Assembly (NCBI GenBank): GCA_033239525.1
Contig: BSYO01000004.1
Location: 6,673,701 to 6,737,700, forward strand
Origin: Nepenthes gracilis
Lineage: Eukaryota; Streptophyta; Magnoliopsida; Caryophyllales; Nepenthaceae
Reading direction: 5' to 3'
Length of the DNA stretch: 64,000 nucleotides
Part shown: piece by piece, positions 36,554 to 49,747 of the stretch
Layout: the number at the start of each line of letters is the position of its first letter
Numbering within the stretch: the first letter of the stretch is position 1
Notes under the pieces: model-generated
The model's input: only the letters and a program-made list of their open reading frames with translations
What the model was told of the DNA's origin: nothing
Databases searched by the model: none
Made by a program: the position numbers and the translations under genes

Positions 36554-37631
36554 TGTTGGATTTTTTAATTATTTTATTGTAAGTTTTATATCAAATGGAC
36601 AAGTTATATGCATGTCGTGTGATATTCACGCACAGGTTGCTCAAATGAGACTGTTCATTGAATGTCTCATGAACGAAACATGCTGCAAAAGATTTCGTGA
36701 AATAGATGCACGCTATCCGTTCAAGCGTTAGAATTGGAAGGATTTTGAGAGGCATCCGCGACATGATCATAATATGGGTGCTTAAGTGATTGGACTAGGC
36801 AGAGCACCACGAGATATTTGCTTAAGTAGCCATGCGAGATATAAAAAGGCCCTTAAAGTTTTTAGGGTACTTGAAATCATTTTAACATAAAGGAGCGCGG
36901 TAAAAAGAAAGAAGAGAAAAAAAAAGAAAAGAATAAGAGGTTTAGCATTCAATTAAAATTCAAGTTGAGTTTTATTTTTTATTAATGACAGGTACATTAC
37001 ACTAATTTTATTTATAATACTTATTGCTATTTGATTGTTTGTTTTTTCAATGCATCTTTTATTATGGATTGATAGGTGTTTTGAGGTTATCTTCAATCGA
37101 TCATTTATTTAGGTTATGATAAATAAGTTTTGGAAAATATTATATTTATAATCGGACATTATTATAGTAATATTTTATTATAGATTGTCCAATTTGAAAA
37201 GATTTTTCATATCAAATATTGCCATTCAACTTATATATACTTGATTGTATGACCCGATTCCTCATATTCCTAAGGTTGTTTTATTGTTCTTTTTTTTTTT
37301 TCAGTATATCTTCTCTTGTATATGCATTGAAGTTTTCATCAACTGGTCATTCATTTGGATTATAATAAAGGGTTTTGATAGAGGTTATATTTATAATCTA
37401 GCACTGTTATAGTGAAGTTTTTTTTAAAAATTATGCAATGTCTTTTTTCTTAGTTGAAATTTTTTTTACGTTAAATATCATTAAATAACTTATGTGTATT
37501 TAGTTGCACGATTTAATTTCTTATATGCTCATGGTATTTGATGATTGACTATTGATGAAAGATTTGGAGGTTTGTTTTTGCTGCTTCGATTTTATTTTTG
37601 TAAGTGTTTTTATTTCTAGGAAATCCCAACA
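36554..37631 (+). repeat. Left LTR of the old Copia element
   Basis: About 1,078 bp. The first 370 bp align with 39146-39500 ('caaatggaca', 'tagaattgg', 'gagatataaaa', purine-rich leader). The later half contains an internal partial duplication (about 37080-37200 and 37325-37440). It ends CCCAACA. Confidence 0.75.
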
Positions 37632-37979
37632 AATATTAGAAAGTAGATTTTTTTGGATTGTAAAACTATAATTTGATAGCATTCATATTGGATGGTTTGC
37701 CATTTCATATAGGGTAATTTAATAGGCAAAATAGTTTTAGTCATTGATAAAAAAAAGTGAGAAACCTTTTAACCTGTGAAGCAACGGTAAAAGCACTACG
37801 AAAGTAGGAATATAAACAAAGTAGCAAAATATGATGATATTACTAATTATAAAATCAAATTATATTTCACGAATTATACTTTTCAAGAAGTTATCAGTTT
37901 ATCAGATCTAATAAACATATGGATGGAGCTTTAGTACAATTCTGAATTCTTGACATTAAGGTTGTGTATGAAAAAGTAA

Positions 37980-39110
37980 TCTATGCTAACTGTGGTAGAA
38001 AAAGAAAAATTTTGAGAAACATTTGGGCGAATTTAAATGGATTTTGATGTAAATATTAATGCTTGATGATAAAATTAAAGATGAAAATAAAACGTTGGTA
38101 TTACTAACTTTATTGTCGGCCTCATATAATCATATTGTCACGATACTACTATTTGAAAAAGATATATTCAATCATTATGAAGTCATCACTTCTTTGTTTA
38201 TGAATGAATCTAGGCAACAGAAAATGATGAGGTTTTGAGGGGGTTGAGTGCCTTGATATCCACTAATGATTGGAGGTATGCAAGATCGAGGGAGCGAGGT
38301 AACAAGTCAAAGAGAAGTAACAATCGTTCAAAATTTAAGGATATCAAATTCTTCTATTGACAAAAAATGCTACATGAAGCGAGATTATTTTAAATGAAAG
38401 TAGGAGAAGAAGTGTTGTAACAAGCGACAAGAGAAAAGGGGTCATGATAATAATGATCGGACATCTATCGTTACCCACAGAGACCTTCTAGATGTTATGC
38501 GAGGAAAATACAAAGTTTCATGAGTCATGACGTAAGTTAGGTAATAGATAGCAGTTTCTTACTCCATACAACATTAAGAAAGTCATTCTTCACCTTCTCT
38601 ATGCCCAATATCTATGAGATATTAAAGATGGGTAATGATGATTTGTCGATAGTAGCGGTTATTAATGACGTTAGTTTGCAAACAAGTAATAATATGAAAC
38701 TTGTGTTGAGAAGCGTGCAATTGCTTTTGAATGTTCAGTTGAATTTGATTTTAACCAAGAAGTTTGAATATGGGGCATTTGCATGGTGTTTGGCAAAGAC
38801 CAATGCAAACTACTAGGGCACTTTATTATGACAAGAGGAAGCAAGCATCCAAGATGCTACTTGATTGAGGTTTCAATTACTAAAGGTAATGCCAATGTGA
38901 CCAATTGGATGTTCGAACAATGTGGCAGGAGACGGCCGATGAACAGTGTAAGGGGAAGCGATGCGACCATAGAGAAGAAGCCGAATGGGACTAGTGGTAC
39001 TTTAGGTTTGATTGAGCGGAAAAGATGTCATTCAAATTTACGAAGGTCAACGTCGAGATCATTGTGAAAGAGAAGTTGTCAAAAGAGCAGGAGATAATGA
39101 TCACCACAAA
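37980..39110 (+). pseudogene. Decayed gag-protease remnant
   Basis: Frames broken by many stops still show gag (DDKIKDEN near 38070, then LLSASYNHIVTILLFEKD), a ruined zinc knuckle near 38350, a protease region near 38540 where the motif reads D-S-S-F instead of D-S-G-A, and a pre-integrase phrase near 38920 (AATGTGGCAGGAGACGG). The last 110 bp before the right LTR align with those of the younger element at 29720-29837. Confidence 0.7.
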
Positions 39111-39145
39111 GGCAAAGGGCTCCTACAATATTGTCAAGAGAAATT

Positions 39146-39667
39146 TGTTAGGTTTTTAAGCTACTTTCTTGTGAGCCACACGCCAAATGGACAGATCATT
39201 TATAAGTGTGTGATGTTTATGTGAGGGCCATCCAAGTGAAATTGTTTACTAATGGTCGTACGATTTTCACATGAGATTCGCTCAAGTGAAACAGGTTGTA
39301 GAAAATTTTGAAAGATAGACACGAATTATCTACTTAAGTATTAGAATTGGAAAGATTTCTAATAAGTATTCGTAAGATGGTCATGAGATAGGCGCTCAAG
39401 TGGCAAGATTGAGCAAGAACATCGTGAGGTGGCTGTTTAAATGACCACACAAGATATAAAATAAGCCCTTTGGATTTTTAGGACATTCAAAATTAATTAT
39501 ACATAAAAATCATCACAAGAAGAGAAAAATTAAAGAGGAAAAAAAGAAAAGAGGAAGAAGTTTGGTATCATGTTAAGATTCGACTCAAATTTTGTTCTTC
39601 GTTAAGTCTAAGTATATTATTACAATCTTGATTTTTAGGATATATTATTATTTGGTTATTTATTTTT
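39146..39667 (+). repeat. Right LTR of the old Copia element, part 1
   Basis: Begins TGTTAGGTTTTTAAG and aligns with the left LTR until about 39667, where the nested Gypsy LTR starts. Confidence 0.75.
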
Positions 39668-42170
39668 TATTACGAACTCGTACTAAATAGATCAATTTAA
39701 ATAATTAATTATAATTTCTAAAATTTAAAATTCTTAAATTTGGATATAGCAAACCAAAATATACAACTCGACAAAATTAAATTCACATAAGATCTCATCG
39801 GATAACCATCCGGATAAAATAAATACGACTTACTCTACAATTATCGTAAAGGAGATAATAATTTTAACAAAAATTATAAATCGGATATAATATAATATCC
39901 AAATTGTTTTCCAAAATATATCTATCGACCTATATCCGGTAAATTTCATAATACAATTACGTCAGATACCAATTTAATCTATATTAAAATTGAAACTCAT
40001 CAAATCGGACGAATGATTGACAGATCACGTCCATATTTCTACAATACATCCGAATCTTCCACTCTGAAGGGATAAAATAAAAAAAATGAGTATAATATTC
40101 ACTAAGTATCATAGTTAAATATAAGGAGTCTAACAAATCAGAGAAAATGTCAATTGAATAAAAAAAATTCATTCAAATGACAAGATAAATTTAAATCGCA
40201 GATATGATAAATCTAATAAAAATTTAATATTCAGAATTTAAAATTCAATGTTAGTCTCATACACAAATTAAATATTCAAATTTAAAATAATTATCCAAAT
40301 CATAAAATAGTTCTTGTATGTATATATATATATATAAATATATATATATATAAACAAAATATAAGCAATCCGAATCAATTTTAATAGGCAATTAACCAAT
40401 TTAAAAGTCCAATCCAAGTTTGAGTCCGAATCCAAGTCTAACTCCAAATCTAAGGCTTGATCAACTTGTGATCTGGGGAAAAATCCGATAGTTGGATGAT
40501 CTAATAGCGTGCGTAAAATCAAAACAATATCGCGGTAAATATTTCAAAGGTTCGGATCAAAATATATAATCAAAATCGTTTGTACGAGACATATCAAAAT
40601 CCAAATGAGGCAAAATTGAAAAATTTTAAATCCAAATCAAAGAAAAATACAAATACATGCAGAGATACAAATTATATATCAAATTTGAGTTTCGATTATT
40701 TAAAGATTAGTTTGAGGAATGGTTACATATAATACCAATAACCTTAGACAAAGCAAATGCAAATTAGGTCATCATGTATGACCACCCATATATTATGTAC
40801 CCATGGATAATGTTACTCACTATTATTTGCAATCCATAATTTTAGATGTAATTCTTAAACTTGTCAGATATATTAGGACGTTCGAATATATTCTAAGGTT
40901 AAATTAAATTATTTCAAGTGAGAATGGTTACTACTCCAAGCCTAACTTTTGGGCGGAAAGAGATTTTCAAATAATAAAAATATCTTTCCATCGGGAGTTG
41001 GCCAGAAAATCAAATACTCTAAATCCAAATATAGTGACCATGACCCGACACGTGCATATAAAAATGCACAGCCAATATATGTTTCGTGTATATTTTCGTT
41101 ACATATACAAATATAATATAAACAGTATCTAATAAATTTTTTAGACTTTCAGAAAAATAGTAAATTTCTAAATTATAAAACCCATATCTAAAACCTCTAA
41201 AATTTGTCAATGAATTACACATGCATATCTAGATTAAACATATCAGGTAGATAAAATTACATGTATGTTAGTAAAAACTCTAAACAGTATTCAAAATATA
41301 TTAGAAATTAAATCAGACCAAAGAGGATATTTACAGATACTTGTATCGACCTCATACTTTATAAATCTGAAGAAAGGATGTCCTATAGTGTCTCAATCGG
41401 CACACTCTCTCTCTTGCCGTGTGTGACCCGTGCCCCAGCCGCTCTCTCCTCTGTGCGGCTTCCTGCGTGCTGCTGCTGCCTGCATGGTTGCCACTGGCCC
41501 TCTTGACATCCACCGCCGCCACTAATTTTGCCTCCCATTAGGCTGTCGTCCTTGCGCCGTTCTCTCTCTCGTGCGCAAACCCTCCCTTCTCTCCCTCTTC
41601 TCTTCTGCCTCACACTGCTACATACCCACGGCCATCACCGGTCACCGGTGAGCCACCACTTGTTGCTGTTGACCACCGCAACATCACCTTTGTAAACCGT
41701 CACTGCGGTTGCTGCCAACAACAACGTCGGCTACTTTGATGGTTTCTCACCAAACACCGCCACCGACCCCACCAGCCGACGACGACTCACCCTCCTCTGC
41801 CGTGCGCCACTGTCGAACAGCCGCCTTCCTCATCGCGTGGCTGCTGTCTCACCGCCAAAACCCTCCTCCCTTATCACCTCTCCTTCCTTTTTACATTTCA
41901 CTCTCCCGATCGTTATCTGCTACTGTTTTCTTCTTTTATAATTTTTTAATATATATATATATATTATTATTATTATTATTATTTTAATTTTTTGTTTATT
42001 TTAAAATTCAAATTGATATTCAGACAATAGCACGGACGCACCTAAGCGCCAACCCGACTGATCCAAATATCATCCAAAATTTTTAAATATTTAATTAATT
42101 TTGCCACGTTTAAATTACTCAAATCACAAATAATATTAAATTAATCTGAATAAAAATTTAGGATATTACA
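39668..42170 (-). repeat. Gypsy LTR A (3' LTR)
   Basis: About 2.5 kb. On the minus strand it starts TGTAATATCC (42170). It contains a TA microsatellite near 40319-40352 and a GC-rich block at 41395-41900. It aligns along its length with LTR C. Confidence 0.8.
41383..41940. other. GC-rich, Pro/Ser-coding-like block in LTR A
   Basis: A strikingly GC-rich block of about 500 bp inside an AT-rich LTR. Both strands are open for 76-92 codons (41383-41613 minus, 41709-41987 plus), with Pro/Ser/Arg-rich, low-complexity products. The same block is in LTR C (50745-51290). It may be a captured host fragment or the transcribed leader region. No protein family is recognised. Confidence 0.45.
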
Positions 42171-42184
42171 TTCTCCCATCCTTA
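42171..42184 (-). other. Polypurine tract of the Gypsy element
   Basis: On the minus strand AAGGATGGGAGAA lies directly against the LTR start, where the plus-strand primer site of an LTR element is expected. Confidence 0.6.
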
Positions 42185-43423
42185 TAAAAATTTCGGCATT
42201 AAAATTTAGGCATTAAAATTTAGGCCCATTGATTTTAACCTCAATTATCCAACAATGAGGATATTCTTCCAAATTTTATCTTCATACTTCTCAATACACT
42301 TCCTTGATTAAATGATTTATCCAAATTCGATTCTCAACAAATAGGGATATTCTCTTGAAATTGTCATCGAGATTTCTTAACGCTTCTTCAACTAGAAGAT
42401 TCCTTAAAAGTATAAAGACCGATAAAAATATCTTATTCCTCTACACTAGATCCATCATATCTCAAAAATTAAAACCACAACCTTATCCTAAAATACTTTC
42501 CATCAACCAAAACGACTCCAATCTAATCATATACAAAGGATCATTCATATAAAATATATCGTATCCATTCATCAAATTCAAAAGGTAAGGCCAATCGAAT
42601 ACCACTTCTCTAATATGCTAAAGATTTCAAATATTCTAATGAACTTCCACTTCAAACTATCCTTTGACTTCAAAATTTAAAATTCTTCTCTTCAAATTGC
42701 TTTTAGAAATATCTAACCACTCTTCTCAAATTTTCAATCAGTTTGTAAAACTGATCTCCTACATTAAGCCTCTAATCAAATCTTGTGATCGATAGCCGTG
42801 AGTCCACACGCTTCCATTGCGCCACTCTGATCAATTATCAGCCTCAAACAAATCAAAAATCTCGAAGTAGTAATACCTTACAATCTTCTCATCTCAAAAA
42901 TATACCAACGACCAATCTTAGAGATGATATCCAGATAGACAAGCGATAAACCGACTTCATCACCTCATCCATCATCTGTCTCAAATCTCGGCAAACCAAG
43001 AATTGTCATCATCACCTAAACCACCATTAGCTAGTTCAACATTATCCAAATGACCATCAAATCCTTTGCTGCTGGAGGCAGACTCGAAATAAAATCTCGA
43101 AGGCTTTTTCTCACTTCTTCCTTTAAGCACAAGACACATCTTACCACGACTCATGATCAAACCATCATCAACTCTCTCCACTCCACTAGGTGGAAAGTCT
43201 TCGAAATTTTCATCAAATTTGGACAACTCTAACTCAATCACAATTACAAATGACCTCATTTGCTCCCAAACTTTTATCCAATCAATTTCCAAACTTTCAT
43301 CCAATCAGCCAAGACTCTAATGAAAGAATTTTTGATAACATGCTTCTTCTTGAACGTGCAATAGAGAAAACACTTTATGCAGAATGTTTGAAATTGCCAA
43401 CTCGATCACTTCAATTTTAAGAC

Positions 43424-45764
43424 AGTTCGTCCAGAAAGGACATAACCACAGATCTTCATAAAAACTTCTCCCACAAATAGAAGTTTCGCTTGGAATCCAA
43501 TCCTGACAACAATGAGAGAAATCCTTTTGGCTCAAATCTTCCTATCATAACCAATTGGATCTAAGAAACTTCGCACTCCAAAGACCTTAGCCTGTCTTTT
43601 CTAATTCGCCACTATTTTCATCTTCTTTGAATTTTCAAATGTCACATTGAGAACCATATGAATCAAAAGGACACCTCAAAATTTGCAGCTGACTTTCCAA
43701 TTGGATCTCATACTCCTCAAAAAGTTTCAAATCAATTAAAACATCATTGACAAAGCCATTGTAACTAACCTAAGTAAGGTCAAAAATTCCAATTGATAAT
43801 ATCCATAAAAGGCGCCAAAATATTCGACAATCCAAAAGCACTATCAAAACTTCGCAATGGCCACACATTGACCTGAAAACTGTCCTATACATATCCTCAC
43901 ACTTAATTCACAAATAAGGATACCTCGAACACAACTCGACCTTAAAGAAAAATCCAAATTTCTTCAAATAGATCCAACGAATCATGATCTTTGAGTGCTG
44001 ATACATATCTAATTCCAAAATAATCCAAATATAAACCCATCGATCTAATTTTATTCACAAGATAATGTTGAAGCACTCCACGTCAAGACATTTGGCGGAA
44101 CAAAATCCTTCTTAACAGATTCTACAATTGCTGTCTTAATTTCGTCGGTTCAAACAAGATTACCCCATACGGAGCCTTCGAAATAGGCACCAATCCAAGT
44201 ACAATATCGATAGCAAATTCGATCTCCCGATCTGCAGACTATTCAGACCAGTCCTCGAAAAAATACCTTCGAACTCGCAGATGACCAAAATGTCTTCAAT
44301 GATCACAAAATAACTCTCAGATGTGACCATATATGCGAGATGAACTCAGCACCCATCTCTCAACAGATGATTCGTTTGCAATGCTGAAAATCAACAATTA
44401 AGTCTTCTTACTAATTCTTCCTTGAAACTCTGAAAACTCATATTACGAAACATAAAATAGAACGGTTTTAACGACCAGTCTTCTATGACGGAGGATCCAA
44501 CTCTACTTTCACAGACTGTATATGCAAAATGCTCTATTGGAACTGTCTGACTCCTATCTGGACGTCTGGAATTCAGACACCTGGAATTCGAACGATCTAT
44601 TGACAAATGGCATATCTAACCGCAATTTGAAGCAAACTTTATTTTTGACGAAGCAAACTCGTCTTGCGTGCTTCTTCCCGCTACACTTACAAGTTGACCT
44701 TGTAAACTCGAACTTTAGGAAAAAAGACATTACTTCATCTAACTTTCCTTAAACTTGTCCTTCGAAGGGTAAACGAGTTTATCCTTCGAGTTTTAACTCA
44801 AATATTTTGATTTCTTCCATACACACTTTTTACGAAATTACTCCTACTCGATCAACAAAGCCTATTCTAGCTTCTCGCAATAATCCAAAGTTGGAACAGT
44901 ACTAACTGTTTCAAAATCGAATCTTGACTTTCACAGCTACTATCATGTTTCAATAAATCTTTCAAATTCTCCAACATTTTCCTGAGCAATACCTTAGAGG
45001 TCGAATCTCGAGCACTTCGTCCATCGATTCTTCAAATGATGAAAGATCTGCGGGGACGATTGTTCACCCGATCACCGTGATGAGTGGGAATGGACGACCC
45101 TTGGGTCTTCCTCTCACTTAACCGTAGCTTCAAATCTTTAAACGACCAACATATCTGCTAACAATAAAATCAGGCTCATACTTCATTGTCCTATCTTTTT
45201 ACAGTGGTTATCTATCAAAACTCTACAACTTTTCTTCCGAAGAGAAACAAGTCGACTTGACTTGAACTTTTTCATCTTTATCTGCGGTATCCAATCTTAA
45301 CAAGCCTTCATTGATCTCCGCTTCCACCGCTTACCTTCCTGATGACCAAAAAATCTCTTTCTATCCCGCGAGATTTCGAACCGACCAACTTTATCACTTA
45401 CCCCCCTGCCGACCAAAATCTCCTTTTACTTTGCGAGATTTCGGACCGGCACCATACAAGGCTACTACTTCTCTTCCAAACTTGTAAATCCCAACAAAAA
45501 CTTTACATATATGCAGAAACACAATAAAAATTCTAATTCAACCACTATATTAAATCATACATTATGTTGCTCACGCGACTCATCATAATCAGGTAATAAT
45601 CCTTCCAATCTAAATCCAACCTCCACAACCCGTCCTTTCGATTCAAAACCAAGTCTCAACAATAAAACTTTCTACCATTTGTCAAAGACAGTACCTATAT
45701 CACCAAAATATTTAACCAATTATTTATCCAAAATGATCGAAAGTATCTCTCCTTATGACCTTTC
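43424..45764 (-). pseudogene. Decayed Gypsy gag-pol interior, copy 1
   Basis: Minus-strand frames are short and full of stops. A piece near 44620-44660 (KLRLDMPFVN in the sister copy) recalls the Gypsy protease region, and one near 44240-44300 (VICEFEGIFS) recalls the segment before reverse transcriptase (xVCEFxDVFP in intact elements). No intact RT catalytic motif was found. Confidence 0.5.
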
Positions 45765-45778
45765 TCTGATATCACTTC

Positions 45779-46434
45779 TGTCATAAATTCATATCAAGTA
45801 GCTCAATTTAAATAATTAATTATAATCCTTAAAATTTAAAATTCTAAAATTGGAGTATAACAAACCAAAATATATAACTTAATAAAATTAAATCTGTACA
45901 AAATCTCATTGGATAACCATCCGGATAAAATAAATACGACCTACTTTACAATCATCGTAATGGAAGTAATAATTCTAACCAAAATCATAAATTGAATATA
46001 ATATAATATTCCAATTGTTTTTTAAAATATATCTATCGACCTATATTCGATAAATTTCATAATACAATCACGTTAGATACCAATTTAAGCTATATTAAAA
46101 CCCAAACTCACCAAATCGGATGAATGACTGATAAATCACGTCCATATTCCTGTAACACATCCGAATCTTCCACTCTGAAGGAATAAAATAGAAAAAATGA
46201 GTCTAATACTCAACAATTATCATAATTAAATAAAAGGAGTCCAATAAATTAGAGAAAATGTCAATTAGATAAAAAAATCCGTTCAAATGGCAAGATAAAT
46301 TCAAATCACCGATATGACAGATCCAATAAAAATCCAATATTGAGAATTTGAAATTTAATGACAATTTCGTATACAAATCATATATCTAAATCCAAAACAA
46401 TTATCCAAATCATAAAACCGTTCTTGTTGGGACG

Positions 46435-46465
<31 letters not shown>

Positions 46466-46720
46466 ACATATAAACAAAATAAAAATGATTCGGATCAATT
46501 TTAATAGGTAATTAGTTCAAATCTAAGTCCAAATCCAAGGGCTAACTAACCTATGGATTTGGGATAAATTTGAGAGTTGATGATCAAATAGTCACAAGCA
46601 GTAATCGAAATAAGATCGCTGCAGATATTCCAAAGGTTCAAATCAAAATATATATAATTAAAATCATTTGTACAAGACATACCAAAATCCAACCGATGTG
46701 AAAAATCACAAATTTAAATA
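45779..46720 (-). repeat. Gypsy LTR B (partial)
   Basis: Begins TGTCATAAATTCAT next to a decayed primer site (45764-45774, one mismatch) and matches the first 940 bp (plus-strand sense) of LTRs A and C, then breaks off into interior sequence. It contains a TA microsatellite at 46437-46462. Confidence 0.8.
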
Positions 46721-49039
46721 CAACTCGTCCAAAAGGACATAACCACAGATCTTCATAAAAACTTCTCATCGAATAGAAGTTTAGCTTGGAATCAATCTTG
46801 AGAGCAATGAGAGAAATACTTTTGGCTCAAATCTTCCTATCATAACCAATCGGATCTAAGGAACTTTGCACTCCAGAGACCTTAGCCGGTCTTTTCTAAT
46901 TCGCCACTATTTTCATCTTCTTTGAATTTTCAAATGTCACATTTGAGAACCATATGAATCAAAAGGACACCTCAAAATCAGTTGACTTCCAATTGGATCT
47001 CGTACTTCTCAAAATTTTTCAAATCAATTAAAACATCATTGACAAAGCCATCGTAACTAACCTAAGTACGGTCAAAAATTCCAATCGATAATATCCATAA
47101 AATGCGCCAAAATATTCGACAATCCAAAAGCACTATCAAAAATTCGCAATGGCCACACATTGACTAAAAGCGTCTGTACATATCCTCACACTTAATTCAC
47201 AATTAAGGATACCTCGAATACAACTCGACCTTAAAGAAAATCCAAATTTCTTCGAATGGATCCAACGAATCGTGATCCTTGAGTGATGATACATATCCAA
47301 TTCCAAAATAATCCAAATATAAACCCATCAATCTAATTTTATTCACCAGATAATATTGAAGCACTCCACGCCAAGACATTTGGCAGAACAAAATCCTTCT
47401 TAACAGATTCTACAATTCTTGCCTTAATTTTGTCAGTTCAAACAAGATTACCCCATATGGAGTTTTCAAAATAGGCGCCAATCCAAGTACAATATCGATA
47501 GCAAATTCAATCTCCCGATCTGCAGACTATTCAGACCAATTCTCAAAAAAATACCTTCGAACTCGCAGATGACCAAAATGCCTTCAATGATCACAAAATA
47601 ACTCTCAGATGTGACCATATATGTGAGATGAACTCAACACCCATCTCTCAACAGATGATTTGTTTGCAATGCTGAAAATCAACAATTAAGTCTTCTTACT
47701 AAATCTTCCTTGAAACTCGAAAACTCATATTACTTAAACATAAAATAGAGCGGTTTTGACCGACGATCTTCTATAGCGGAGGATCCAACTCTACTTTCCT
47801 GCATCGTATATGCAAAATGCTCTATCGGCCCATCGACTCCTATCGGACGGGCGTGGAATTGGAGACCGAATTCGAGCGATCTATTGACAAATGGCATATC
47901 TAACCGCAATTTGAAGCAAACTTTATTTTCGAAAGCGAGCAAACGTCTTGCGTGCTTCTTCCCGCTACACTTACAAGTTGACCTTGTAAACTCGAACTTT
48001 AGGAAAAAGACATTACTTCATCTAACTTTCCTTAAACTTGTCCTTGAAGGGTAAACGAGTTTATCCTTCCAGTTTTAACTCAAATATTTTGATTTCTTCC
48101 ATACACACTTTTCGTAAATTACTCCTACTCGATCAACAAAGCCTATTCTAGCTTCATGATAATCCAAAGTTGAACAAGACTAATCATTTCAAAATCGAAT
48201 CTTGACTTTCCACATTTACTATCATCGTATTTCAATAAATCTTTCAAATTCTCCAACATTTTCTGAGCAATACCTTAGAGGTCGAATCTCGAGCACTTCG
48301 TCCATCGATTCTTTCAAATGATGAAAGATCTGGGGACGATTGTTCACCCGATCACCGTGATGAGTGGGAAAACGACCCTTGGGTCTTCCTCTCACTCTAA
48401 CGTAGCATTCAAAATCTTTAAGCGATAAACATATCTCGCTAACAATAAAATCGGGCTCATACTTCATTGTCTATCTTCTTACGATTGGTTATCTATCAAA
48501 CTCTACAACTTTTCTTAGAAGAGAAACAAGTGACTTGACTTGAACTTTTTCATCTTTATCTCATGGTATCCAATCTTAACAAGCCTTCATTGATCTCCGC
48601 CTCCCGCTTACCTTCTGATGACCAAAAAATCTCTTTCTATCCCGAGAGATTTGAGGCGATCAACTTTATCACCTACCCTCTCTTGACCAAAATCTCCTTC
48701 TATTGTGAGAGATTTCGTGCATCGACACCATACAAGGCCACTACTTCTCTTCCAAACTTGTAAATTCCAACAAAAACTTTACATATATGCAGAAACACAA
48801 TAAAGATTCTAATTCAATCACTATATTAAATCATATATTATGTCACTCGCGCGACTCATCATAATCAGGTGATAATCCTTCCAATCTAAATCCAACCACC
48901 ACAACCCGTCCTTTCAATTCAAAACCAAGTCTCATCAATAAAATTTTCTACCATCTGTCAAAGACAATACTTATATCACCAAAATATTTAGCCAATTATT
49001 TATCAAAAATGATCGAAAGTATCTCTCATTATGACTTTT
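46721..49039 (-). pseudogene. Decayed Gypsy gag-pol interior, copy 2
   Basis: Duplicate of 43424-45764 with additional small deletions. The protease-like phrase KLRLDMPFVNRSLEF sits in the frame at 47730-47942. Not translatable as a whole. Confidence 0.5.
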
Positions 49040-49050
49040 CTCTGATACCA
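49040..49050 (-). other. Primer-binding site of the Gypsy element
   Basis: On the minus strand TGGTATCAGAG, complementary to initiator Met-tRNA, lies four bases from the LTR C end. Confidence 0.75.
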
Positions 49051-49054
49051 CTTC

Positions 49055-49706
49055 TGTCATAAACTCGTATCAAGTAGGTCAATTTAAATAATTAATTATA
49101 ATTCTTAAAATTTAAAATTCTAAAATTTGGTTGTAACAAATCAAAATATACAACTCAACAAAATTAAATCCGTATAAAATCTTATCGGAAAACCATCCTG
49201 ATAAAATAAACACGACCTACTCTACAATCATCGTAAGGGAAGTAATAATTCCAACCAAAATCATAAATTGGATATAATATAATATCCCAACTGCTTTTTA
49301 AAATATATCTATCGATCTATATCCGATAAATTCCATAATACAATCACGTTAGATACCAATTTAAGTTATATTAAAATCCAAACTCACCAAATCGGACGAA
49401 TGACTGACAAATTACGTCCATATTCCTGCAACACATCCGAATCTTCCACTCTGAAGGAATAAAATAGAAAAAATGAGTCTAATACTCAACAATTATCATA
49501 GTTAAATAAAATGAGTCCAATAAATTATAGAAAATCTCAATTGGATAAAAAAATCCGTTTAAATGGCAAGATAAATTCAAATCACCGATATGACAAATCC
49601 AATAAAAATCTAATATTGAGAATTTGATATTTAATGACAATTTCGTATACAAATCAAATATTTAAATCCAAAACAATTATCCAAATCATAAAAACGTTCT
49701 TGTTGG

Positions 49707-49747
<41 letters not shown>

